Below, in pieces: positions 38,501-50,500 of a DNA stretch of 64,000 nt. The notes under the pieces are model-generated. The model was not told the origin of the DNA. It saw only the letters and a list, made by a program, of their open reading frames with translations, and made no database searches. Each line of letters starts with the position of its first letter. Positions within the stretch are counted from its first letter, which is position 1. Source of the stretch: Cinnamomum chago (Eukaryota; Streptophyta; Magnoliopsida; Laurales; Lauraceae); NCBI GenBank assembly GCA_038049695.1, contig CP142452.1, positions 52,720,501 through 52,784,500 of the forward strand, read 5' to 3'. The translations under genes were made by a program, and so were the position numbers.

Positions 38501-41500
38501 CTATGGAACAACTGCGATCTGCTAAGACTCCACTTGTTACTACCATCGGACCACCTCCCAAGGACATCAGTAAAGTTCAGTGCTATAATTGTAAAAAATA
38601 TGGTCATTATGCAAACCAATGTAAAACAAAGATCTGCAGGTATTGTAAAGCCATTGGTCACATTATTTAACTATGTCGGAAGAAGAGTCGCAATTCTACT
38701 TCCCGCAACTATACGCCGTCGGCTCCTAGTGCTTACACAGCGACCTCTCAACATTATGCAACCCCTGACTTCAATGGTTCCCTCCAGTATGATTCTTCTT
38801 CGTAGCTTGGTTCCTCATTACAATTTGCATCCCCAGCTCCTCTCACTCCTAATATGATAAATCAAATGATTATCAATGCCTTGGCATCTATGAACATCAT
38901 AGGTACTGATTCGTTTCTGTCATCATAGGTACTGATTCGTTTCTGTCTCATACATGGTACTTAGATTTTGGAGCAAGTAATCATATGACTTCTTCACCCA
39001 CCAACTTGCAAAATGTTGTTCCTTACAGTCGTACTCTTACTGTTCAAACTGCAAAAGGAGACCATCTTCCCATCACCTTTGTTGGTGATACCTCTGGCCC
39101 CTTACCATTAGCCAATGTTTTAGTGTCTCCTCATCTTGCTACAAATCTGATTTCTATAGGTCAACTTGTTGAGAATAATTACAATGTTTCATTTTCCTCT
39201 TTTGGTTGTGTTGTGCAGGACCCGGAGTTGGGGGCAGTGATCGCAAGCGGGCCTAAGCGTGGCAGAATGTTTTCCCTTCCAATTTCTACATTTACTCAGA
39301 ACAAATTTACACTAGTTGTTTTGTTTTTTTCTTCAGAATAGTTCTTGGTTGTGGCATAAAAGACTTGGTTATCTGAATGCATCTACGATGTCTACTTTAT
39401 TCAAATCTAGATTATTAAATTAACCTTTTGATTCTGCTTCTTTTGAATGTGATGCTTGTAAATTAGGAAAAAGTAAAACTTTACCTTTTTCTCACTCTAC
39501 AACACGGAGCACTGAATGTTTTTACTTAATTCACAACGATGTTTGGAGCAATGCCCCCCACCTTTCACATGATCATGTCAAGTACTTTGTTACGTTCATT
39601 GATGACTACAACTGGTTTACTTGGGTTTATTTATTGCATTTTAAGTCTGATGTTCTTAATGCTTTTCAATTTTTTCTTAGCTATGTTGAAACCCAATTTT
39701 CAAAATGCATTAAAACTTTGCGTTTAGATTCACGGGGGGAGTATATTTCCAATGATTTTCAGTCTTTTCTAAAAACTAAATGAATCATTTGTTAACGTAC
39801 CTGTCCGTATACTCCTCAACAAAATGGAATAGCGGAACAGAAAAACAGGTATCTCCTTGATGTTACTCTAACCCTACTGATTAAATCATCAGTCCCTCCA
39901 CGTTTTTGGGCAGAAGCTCTCACTACTGCAGTCCATTTAATAAACCATCGTCTAACCCCTACCATTGCTCAATTAACACCGCATTTTAAACTGTTTGGTC
40001 ATCATCCTGTGTTTGATCACCTACATACATTTGTATGTGTTTGCTTCGTTCATTTACCTCCCGCAGAACGAACAAAATTAACCCCCCAATCTCGTGGGTG
40101 TGCTTTTTTGGGTTATGCCACCAATCAAAAAGGTTTTGTGTGCTACGACCCCATTGGTCGTCGCATCAAGATTTCTCGTAATGTTATTTTATTTGAAAAC
40201 TAGTATTTTTTTCCAACTCACTTGGATTGTCCTCATCTTCTTTCAGAATTCGGATTTGCACAACCAACTCCTACATCCTTGCATGCGGATAATACTGGGG
40301 CTATCATGATCACTAAAAATTATGCCTTTCATGAATGCACCAAACATATTGAAGTGGACCGTCACTTTATTCGAGATGAATTGAAGTGTGATGCCATTTC
40401 TTTACCTCGTGTCTCTACTGACCTTCAGTTAGTTTGCAGACATCTTCATAAAAGGACTTCCTCGGCCTCGACATCAGTTTTTGGTTTCCAAATTGGTGCT
40501 TTATGACTCCCCCGCATCAATTTGCGGGGGCGGGGGGGGGGGGGGTGTCAATCTAGGAACTTGTATCATTAAGTTAGCTATAACTTAGGAACTCTAATTG
40601 TATTAGAAAGTCAGCTATAACTTAGGAGCTTGAAGTGTATTAGGATACTAATAATAGGGTAATCAATCCCTATATAATGAGAAGGATACAACCCTAAGGG
40701 GTACATGTTTTCCTCCTTCAATACTCTTGTTTCCTCCATGCGTGTGCAATTGATACTCATCTCCATGGGTGTTGCTTGTCACTAGTCTTTATTTCAAATG
40801 GATGTTAAGAATGCCTTCTTAAATGACCTTCTCATAGAAGAAGCTTTACCCGACTCCTGCCTTTGGGACTTCGTCATCCACCACACAATGTTTGTCATCT
40901 AAATTGAGCTATGTATGGACTCAAACAAGTTCCTTTTGCTTGGTTTGACTACTTCTGCATTACCAACCTTAGTATGGCTATTCCTAGAGTTTTCATGACT
41001 CTGCACTGTTATGCCTCTCTACCAACTGAGGTTGCACTCTTCTTTTTCTCTATGTTAATGATATGCTCATCACATGTGATGATCAAGACGAAATTCGGTC
41101 TCTTAAGACCTTTCTCAGTTCAGAGTTTAACATGAAAGATCTTGGTCCTTTGTGCTACTTCTTGGGTAGAGAATTTGCATACTCTTTTGAGTCCTGAGCA
41201 TGGATGAAAATAGCGACGTAGCGGCCGCCACCGCTACGCTACGGCCGATAAATCGGCCGTCGCACCCGTAACGGCCGCTACGGGGCAGCTACGGGGTGAG
41301 AAAAATTCAAACTTTTCCATTTTTTTTTTAAATGCATAATAAGCTTTATTTCTTTTCTTCTTCTTTCTAAATAACATTTCTACACAACTCTTCTACCCTT
41401 TTATGTTTAAAAGAACACCAAAAAGCATATGATCTCGCCGAATTACGGTCGATATAGAGAGTTCTTCTCAATGATTTTTCTCTAAGTACATCCTATTAGA

Positions 41501-44500
41501 CACCCCTTTGGTTGATGTATTTTTTTCTCTAGGTACTCTTAAGTCTTGACTTCATGACATAGTTTTTTTTTTATAAGCTTTTCATTAGTTTCTAAGTTAG
41601 TATAACTAAGCAATATGAACACATGTGAAAAAAATGATCATTACTATTATTTTCTATTTATACAGCGATACAAGACCTCATACAGTGAGGGGACCGCTAC
41701 CCCCCCTTACCTTAGTTACTTTTGCAAAAAAAAATACATTTTCTTTCATTTTACAATTTTCTGGATTTTCTGGAATTTTTTCAGATTTTTTTGGTGATTT
41801 TTTCAAATCGCACCGCTACGTATCCCCGCTACGCTACGTATCGCCCGCTTCGTAGCGTTTTGGCGCTACGCCCGCCGCTTCCGCTATTTTCATCCTTGGT
41901 CCTGAGGACTACCTTTTTTCACAAATAAAGTGTCTTGGAGACATTCTTTTAGAGAACTTGATGCAGGCCATACTACAGGGCCTCGCTTGAAGGTTTATAC
42001 TAGAAAGCCCAAGTCCCACAAGGCCCAGCAGTGAGATATTCTCCAATGGTAGTTTCCAATAACTTTCCTAGATTTTAGTAATTGCTATGATCTAGCAGTA
42101 ATTAGGTAGTTTCTAATTCTATTATGGCTTGTTTTCCAAGTTAGTGCTTAGGCTAAAACTATATAAGGATGTAATCCCTTCTTTGGGACAGATTACAATT
42201 GAATGAAAGTTTATTTTCCTTATTGTGAGTTCTTGTCTTTGATGTGAGACCTAGGCATCCTACCCTAAGCCCTTTGGCTATCCCCCCTTTCCCATACCGT
42301 GTCAATTGGTATAAGAGCGAAGATCCCTGTTCTGATCGTTGATTCGAGGTAACCTGGTATCCCATCTTTTTTTATTTATATTTCTGCCGATCCATTATTC
42401 ATCATTAGTCATCATCGACCAATATCATCTTCCTTCATCATCATCATCATCCACTCACCACCCAGCCACATCCATACCCTTGATCCTGAACCCTTTGTTA
42501 TTCCCCAAAACCCTTATGCCGGACACATCCAGCAACCCTAAACCATCACTGATCCACCCCATCTCCCCCCCACCCCCCAAAGCTAGATCCCTGTCGTCTG
42601 AAACCTAATCCCTAACCCAACTCCATCCAGCCATCCAACCCCATCCATATCTGCCGCAACGGTTGAAGCTGCTACCAAGGATGAAAAATAGCGGTAGCGG
42701 CGGGCCGCTACGAAGCGGGTGATACGTAGCGTAGCGGGGATACGTAGCGGTGCGATTTAAAAAAATCTGAAAAAATTCCAGAAAATCCAGAAAATTGTAA
42801 AATGAAAGAAAATGTGGTTCTTTTGCAAAAGTAAGTAAGAAAAGGGGGCGTAGCGGTGCCCTCAATATATGAGGTCCTGTATCGCTGTATAAATAGAAAA
42901 TAATAGTAATGATTAGTTTTTTCACATGTATTCATATTTCTTAGTTATGCTAACTTAAAATGTAATGGAAAGCTCATAAAAAAAAAAAAATAGAACATGA
43001 AATAAAGGCATAAGAATTAAGAAGACTTAAGAGTTAAGAGTTAGTTCATTACTCATTAGTGATTATTGAACAATCAAATATCAATACTTCAACATTCAAT
43101 GTTCAAATTCAATCAAGTGAATGAATTATGAAGTGATCAACAATCAACATTCAACACCAATTTAGAAATGACAAAGCGAGTAGAGATTTAGTGAAGGAAA
43201 TAGGAAATTAGGAATACTTTAATCACCACCAAAAGGAATGTCTACCAAGATTCAAGGGGCTATGGTTATCCTCATCCCCATCAGTGTTATCATTTCTATT
43301 GGCACCATATTGAATTTGATATTGATGAGTATTGGGATCCACAAATCCAAAGAAGGCAGCCGCACCCGCATCATTGGAACTTGGAGGAGGTGGAGGTGGA
43401 TATCTACCATATTGCGTTTCACCATAGTCACCATATGAGTAGGACCCCGAAGCTGAAGATTGTTCTTCTCCTTGTTGTACTTGACCATATGGAAAATAGT
43501 CAAAATACTGTGAGGGTCCTTGTCCACTGTAACTAGGGTTCCACGAATCAGTCCATGATGCCGCTTGTTGTCCTCCAAAATCTCCACCCATATTTCCTTG
43601 CTCATTACTACCTCCAGCCCCAGGTGGTGAATCTCTTCGGCGCCGTTGATAACCACGGCTTGGATCAAATCTTCCAGATGGAGGTAACTCCTGTACTTCC
43701 TCTACAGGAATGACATCGTCTTCATCATGTTGATAGTATTCACTAGTACCACCTGTCCCACTGTCTCCTCCATCTCCTCCACCATGGCTACTTGAAGAGA
43801 TTGTGGTGGAACTAGCTTTCTCAGAAGCAGGTTCTTTCCCACTCCTAGTCCTACTACTGGTACCTTCTCCTTGAGGTGGCTGACCATTTGCAGGTGCCTC
43901 ACCCATGTCCTCACCTATCAACTCTTGAACCGTTTCTTGAAACCTCGGATCTGAATCTAGCAGTGGATCCTCTATCTCGGCTAGCCATGGGAGCAAGGGA
44001 TCGTCCTCTCTAAATATGTGATCCAAATTAATGGGACAATAATCAGGATAATCCCTTGTCCTTCTCTCCCTAATTCTGTTTCTCAACATCAGATTGTAAT
44101 GACAATATACAAGCTTGTTGAGTTTCTGCATGGTAAGCCGATTCCTGACCTTCGTGTGGATCAAAGAGAAAGTGCTCCAATTTCTTTCACAGTTGGAAGA
44201 TGTTGTAGTTTGACTTAGGATGCGAACAACCGCACTCCTTAGATGTGGATCACTCTCTCCAAAATTCATCCACCAATCAGCTGAATTGCAAAAAATAAAT
44301 AAAGAAAATTAGATCGTATCACAAGATATCTACAATGTGGATTTGTCTTTTGTTCACAGTCATACCAAGTGGCATCCTTCCAATCGATCGTATCACAAGA
44401 GGGTCAGCAAAGGTTCCTCTCCTTTGTGTATACATAGATATCTACAATGTGAAAATTAGATATAAGTCAGTAAACCCCTACAACATAATTAAATTCTCTA

Positions 44501-47500
44501 AAGTAACCACCCACTCACCTCTTGTATGGCATCAATTTGATCATTTGGATTTAACAATTTCTTCAACACCTCTCGTAATCCTACCCGCAAGTCCGTATCT
44601 ATTGTTTCGGTGTGTAGTTCGACATTGCGGTAATAGAATTCGGGATTCAAAAAATAACCTACATTATAAATATGTAGAATGTACTGTGAGCAAACAAGAT
44701 AATAAATATATTAGTTAGGAAAACAAAAAAGTATCAAATTCAAAGATAGATATTAATTATCTGCAGCATGCAATGGATGGTGCAACTAATCGTTCCAATG
44801 GGCATCAATAATCTTTATATATTTCTCGTGATATCTAACATTTTCCATAATGGATTGCTTTGCCCGTTCCATTGCTTCATATATAAAGCCCATTGTCGGC
44901 TTGTCATCACCATCTACAAGCCGTAACACTTTAACTAAAGGCTCAAAAACCTTTAATATCTTCCTCACCTTCTTTCAAAATTTATTGTCCCTATCAGGTT
45001 TGGGACTTCAAACTCCGGACCACTAGTTGCATTGCCCCATTTCGAACGAAGCCATTCTTCTGATGCAAACATCTGAATGAACTCCGTTCTAAACTTTACA
45101 AGGCTTTCCATAGCCAGAAAATGGGTTGCAAACCTAGTTAATCCTGGACGCAGCAAGGCATGTTTATTTGTGTATCTTTTCATCAAGCTTAACACCCATG
45201 AATGATCATATATAAATCTTGTAATTCCTCTACATGCCTTGATCAATGAAGCCACTTTTGTCTTCCTTCCAATCTCTTCCAAGATGAGATCTATGCAGTG
45301 TGCTGCACATGGGGTCCAGAATAAATGGGTCATCTTCTTTATTAATTTCAAACCTGCTGCCTTGAAATTGGCGTCATTATTTGTAACAATCTGTACAATA
45401 TACTCTTCTCCCACACTCTCTACAACTTTATCCATAAGAGTATATATATATATATGTGGCTGTCCATCTATGTTTAGATGCATCAATGGACTTCACAAAG
45501 ACGGTCCCAGCGACTGAATACACCAAAAAGTTTATTAATTGTGTTTGGGTGCCGCTGGTACACCCGTCACACATGATGGTAACACCATTCTGTTGCCACA
45601 TGGGCCTAAACTTTTCCACCCAAGCCTTTATTTCTTTATATTCTTCTTCAAGATATTTAGTGCCCACATCATATACAGAGGGTGCCTGTATACCCCGCCT
45701 CGCTTTTGCGGCAACATCAAGAATAGTCTGGAAATATGGGGAATCTACTGCTGTAGGTGGTATGTTCTTGTGAATTAGCCATTTTGTTGTAGCTTTGGCC
45801 AATCTATCTCTTGCAGCCTTCATTACCCCTCTCACAACACTAGATATTTTTGGTTGTTTAGCTCCATCTTTTCTATGTGCTAGAGGATCAACAGGAAGAG
45901 GAACTGCTCTTCCCTTAGAGATCGACTCTACATCAACATCCCGTTTTCGGGTGCTAAATGCCCTACGCATGGACCCTGCAATGCCCTTACCCCTGCTTGG
46001 CACAGAAGCAGATGAGCCCCCTGCATCATAACATTTGCTTCCAACAAATGCACGATGTTCATGTTCTTCTTGTTGACTCATCAAAGACTCTCGGCGTGCA
46101 GCCTCCATCTGTGCATCTTCCTCCTCATCAAAGTATTCATCTCCAAATACATCATAACGGGCAGCATCAACATCTTGCCGCTTCTTTTCTTTGATCTTTA
46201 CTTTTCTAGCTTTGTTTTGGCCAACCAAAGCTTTCATTTCTTCCCTGACTTCCCTTGGTACTTCGGTACAACCAGCAACATTGCCAGAAATGTGGCCCAA
46301 ATGGTGCTTGATTCTTGTAATGCCCCTATTGGTCACTTTCCCACAAAACTTGCATTTGATTTTCAACCTATTATTCTCAACTACCTCACCAAAGCTCCAT
46401 GCGGGATCAATATCACAAGGCATTTTAACTTATCAATTGGCAAAGACAGATAGACTGAATAGTTGGCTGACTATAAATATGAACAAGTAGTATGTTAAAA
46501 ATTATAAAAACAAAGAAACATGTTAGAGGAAACATATATCACAAATCTTGGAACCATTTTCAAGACATTTGATTGGTATTCAAATATTAAAAATTATTTT
46601 TTTTAAATAAATAAATCCGAAAATAAAAAATAGAGAAAAATCAACAAACATTGAAAATGTGTTGGATTGATCTTTGGGAAACATAGATCTATCATTTACA
46701 AGCAATTTCCAAGTGGTTTCATGGGTTGTCCATGAGTATTCAATTTTTTTTTTCAAAAAATAAATAAATCCGAAAATAAAAAATAGAGAAAAATCAACAA
46801 ACATTGAAAATGTGATGGATTGATCTATGAGAAACATAGATCTATCATTTACAAGCAATTTCCAAGTGGTTTCATGGGTTGTCCATGAGTATTCAATTTT
46901 TTTTTTCAAAAAAAAAAAAAAAAATCCGAAAAAAAAAATAGAGAAAAATTAACAAACAATGAAAATGTGATGGATTGATCCATGGGAAACATAGATCTAT
47001 CATTTACAAGCAATTTCCAAGTGGTTTCATGGGTTGTCCATGAGTATTCAATTTTTTTTTTCAAAAAATAAATAAATCCGAAAATAAAAAATAGAGAAAA
47101 ATCAGCAAACATTCAAAATGTGGTGGATTGATCTATGGGAAACATAGATCTATCATTTATAAGCAATTTTCAATTGGTTTCATGGGTTGTCCATGAGTAT
47201 TCAATTTTTTTTTAAATAAATAAATCCGAAAATATAAAATAGAGAAAAATCAACAAACATTCAAAATGTGGTGGATTGATCTATGGGAAACATAGATCTA
47301 TCATTTACAAGCAATTTCCAATTGGTTTCATGGGTTGTCCATGAGTATTCAATTTTTTTAAAAAAAAATAAATAAATCCGAAAATAAAAAATAGAGAAAA
47401 ATCAACAAACATTCAAAATGTGGTGGATTGATCTATGGGAAACATAGATCTATCATTTACAAGCAATTTCCAAGTGGTTTCATGGGTTGTCCATGAGTAT

Positions 47501-50500
47501 TCAATTTTTTTTTCAAAAAAGTAAATAAATCCGAAAATAAAAGTAGAGAAAAATAAAATAAAAATAAAAATATGTGTGCATGATGAAAGGGAAACATGGA
47601 TCTCATCATATTACAAGACAAGGAAGCCTTTTATAGTACTTAGACTCTTAGAAAGAGATGAATAGATGATCTCAATTCTCAAAAGTCAAAAGTTAAAAGA
47701 CTTGAAAAAAATAAAAAAGAAAAACATACCTAGGTGGAATGAAAGCTTGGGCCTTGGATCTTGTAGTTGTTTCACTTGTTTGTGTTTGATTCCTTCGAAT
47801 TTGATGTTACTCACTTACTTGTATAGTCTTGTAGTTGAAACTTGAAAATGAGTTGGTTTGGAGGCAAACACAGTAGTGAAGAAGTGATGAAACAGTGCTA
47901 GGGCCGGCTGGGACATCATGTGGGGCTTCTATATAGCCCCACGCAACGTAGCGGCCGCTACATGTAAATATCGGCCGCTACGGTGTGATTTTCCGTGGCG
48001 GCCGATAATTCGTCTGAGTCTGCCACGGCCGATATATCGGCCACTACGCTTCGCAGCGGCTGATATTTGCATCCTTGGCTGCTACCCTATTTTAAAAATA
48101 GGGGTGTTACGGTCTAAAACCTAATGGAGCCAAGAAATTTTAATTTATAACCCTATTTATTTTTCTTGTTTCTTTTTCGCAAATAGCCTTTTCTATAGTT
48201 TTTTCTACCCTTAAATGGTTTCAAATCACTGTAAAAAATACAAGATAGGTTGCTACACAAGATCGAATTTCTTTTACCACTAAAAAAATTCTCACTGCTA
48301 CGTAGCGTTTTGGCCAATGACCGCTACCCCACCGCAACCACTATTTTTATCCTTGGCCCCATCACCTAACTCCATCCATCCATTACCTTTCCCATCTCGT
48401 AGGAACCCTAACGACCCCAATCGACCTAGCCGAACCCCAAATCCAACACCCTATCCACCACCAATAGCCAATTTGGAACCCTGAACCCGCAAATCCCAAG
48501 TCCTCTGCTGGTCGAACCTCTTCTCACTTCACCGACGCCCTAACCCAACTCCATCCTTACTCCATCGTCGGTCCAAATAAATCCCCAACTTCCATTACTA
48601 AAACCCAGATAGAAAAGAAAACTAAGAAGAGGAAGAAAAAGGAATGAATAGAATAGGGGATCGAGCTTACCTTTCCTGTTGCTCACGCTTGACGTTGCTG
48701 CCGTCGTCACCATCGACCATCGCCAACGCAGTCCTCCTGCACAGACGACCCTATTGCCCTCCTATCTATCACAGTTCGCCAGAGCCCTCCTACCGCTGCT
48801 CTCTTCTCGTCAACTAAAACGAAAAGGGGCAAACCCCTTTTTCTTTCCCTTTGTCTCATTGAGCCCGACGAGATCCCTGCCACGCGTGTTCACTTCATGT
48901 GACAGCAGGCAAGGCAGCCTAATGGGCTTAAACGTGACAGTAGGCAAGGCAGCCTAATGGGCTTAAGTTCGGGATAGACCCGACCCAAAAAAAAAAAAAG
49001 TAGCAGGCCAGCTGCATCGGAGCAACCTTCAGAGGCAAATTCACATACCGCCAACGTGATACTTATATCATGGAATTGGTGGACAGAATGGATACGATTG
49101 AAAGACGTCTTAGGGATATGCCCCAAACTCCAAGTCCTCAAGGCACCCGGAACAATGGAAACGTAGGACCTTCAAACAACAATGGTGGCGACAGTGGATA
49201 GGGAGGAAACAACCACCATGTAGAGCATATCCCATAGGTGGAACATTCCGTCAATGGTGAACAACAAGATACATATTGGTAGTTTATGGAGCGCATATTT
49301 GAAGAGACCGATCACGATGAATATCAGGGCCGACGAGATCAAGGATGTAAATAGCCACGTAGCGGTATTTATCGGCGCTCGCAAGTGTAGCGGCCCGTAG
49401 AGGCCACTATGCATGTGTAGCGGCCGCTACATAATGGGGACAACTGCAAAAATTAAAAAGAAAAAGAAAAAGAAAAAACCCCTCTACCCATGTTTTTGTC
49501 CAACCTAGTGCAAGAAGAAAGAAAGAAGTGCAGCTGCAACTTGCAAGAAGGAGACATACTTGGAGAACAGGAGCACCAGCGGCAGCCGCCACAGTCGCAG
49601 CAGGCAGCAACATCGAATCGTAGCAGCAGAAATTGCAGTAGCAGAACAGCTTGGAACAGCAATGACAAATCTCCCCTCTTTTCCTTTCCCTCCCTCGTTT
49701 TCCCACTTTTCTTTTTGTTTTCTTGGTCTCTAGATGCTTATGTTTTGGCGAAAACAAATGGGCAGCGAATGCCCTAGTTGATTATGCCCTCCATCGTTTT
49801 TAAAGGGTAACATATGGACCCCAATTTGGCTCAAAGCCCACCTTATGGTAAGATTAAAAAAAAAAATTAAGTGGGCCCCAGCAAAAAAAAAGGCACAACC
49901 TTAATTGGTGGGCTCCACAATGAGGCCCAAGTATTAAAATAAAAAAGTTACTCCCTAACCAAATCTATCTTAATTGAAATTAAGGCCTTAGCCAAACTTC
50001 ATTCTAATTAAAAATAGCACCTAATCAAAATTTCACTCTTTTTGGAAACATGCCCCAATCAAAATTTCACTCGAATTGGAAATAGGCCCCAACCACATTT
50101 GACACCAATTGAAACTAGAGCTCCAACGAAATCTCATATTAACAAGAAATAAAGCCCAGGCAAATGTCACTTTAATAAGAGATAGAGCCCAACCAAGTTT
50201 CACTCTAATAGGATTATATAGGACATGTGACCTAGGAAAATTTAACTCTAATAAGAAATAAGGCCCTAATCAAATTTCACTTTAACTGAAAATTTCTCTC
50301 TCTCTCTATATATATATTATATATATATGGGAGATGCTCTGCAGGACAGACCCATGGTTCCCACGGGTCGACCCGCCAATGGGCCCAGCCCATTCATCTC
50401 GACCAGTTCTTTGGGCCTAGCCCACCTATCTTAGCCTACTAAGAGTTTTATTTATTTATTTATGTCTTAAGTTGTATTTAGGTGGATGTTTTAATCCTGG

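Larger units (their letters stand above)
37088..40755 (+). mobile_element. Internally deleted Ty1/copia element E
   Basis: LTRs 37088-37297 and 40546-40755 (210 bp each, about 7 differences, ends TG...TA), perfect TSD CTCAT (37083-37087, 40756-40760), PBS TGGTATCAGAGCC at 37298, G-rich polypurine tract ending 40545. A relative of element C by gag and integrase sequence, but lacking RT and part of gag, so it could move only with help from another copia. Nested in element D. Confidence 0.93.
42676..48077 (-). mobile_element. Autonomous-type hAT transposon (5.4 kb)
   Basis: TIRs begin CAAGGATGAAAAATAGCGG on the left and CAAGGATGCAAATAT on the right (inverted), with a perfect 8-bp TSD GCTGCTAC (42668-42675, 48078-48085). 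It encodes a hAT transposase on the minus strand, has CGTAGCGG-rich subterminal regions, and a tandem array 5' of the transposase. Inserted in the leader of gypsy element G. Confidence 0.95.

Noticed and set aside
46573-47600. Regular repeats that could suggest a CRISPR array
   Set aside because: Units are contiguous ~152-bp repeats with no unique spacers, lie in a hAT transposon in a plant genome, and have no cas genes.
48679-48957. 92-codon open frame before gypsy gag
   Set aside because: C-rich leader of gypsy element G with no gag homology; open by composition.
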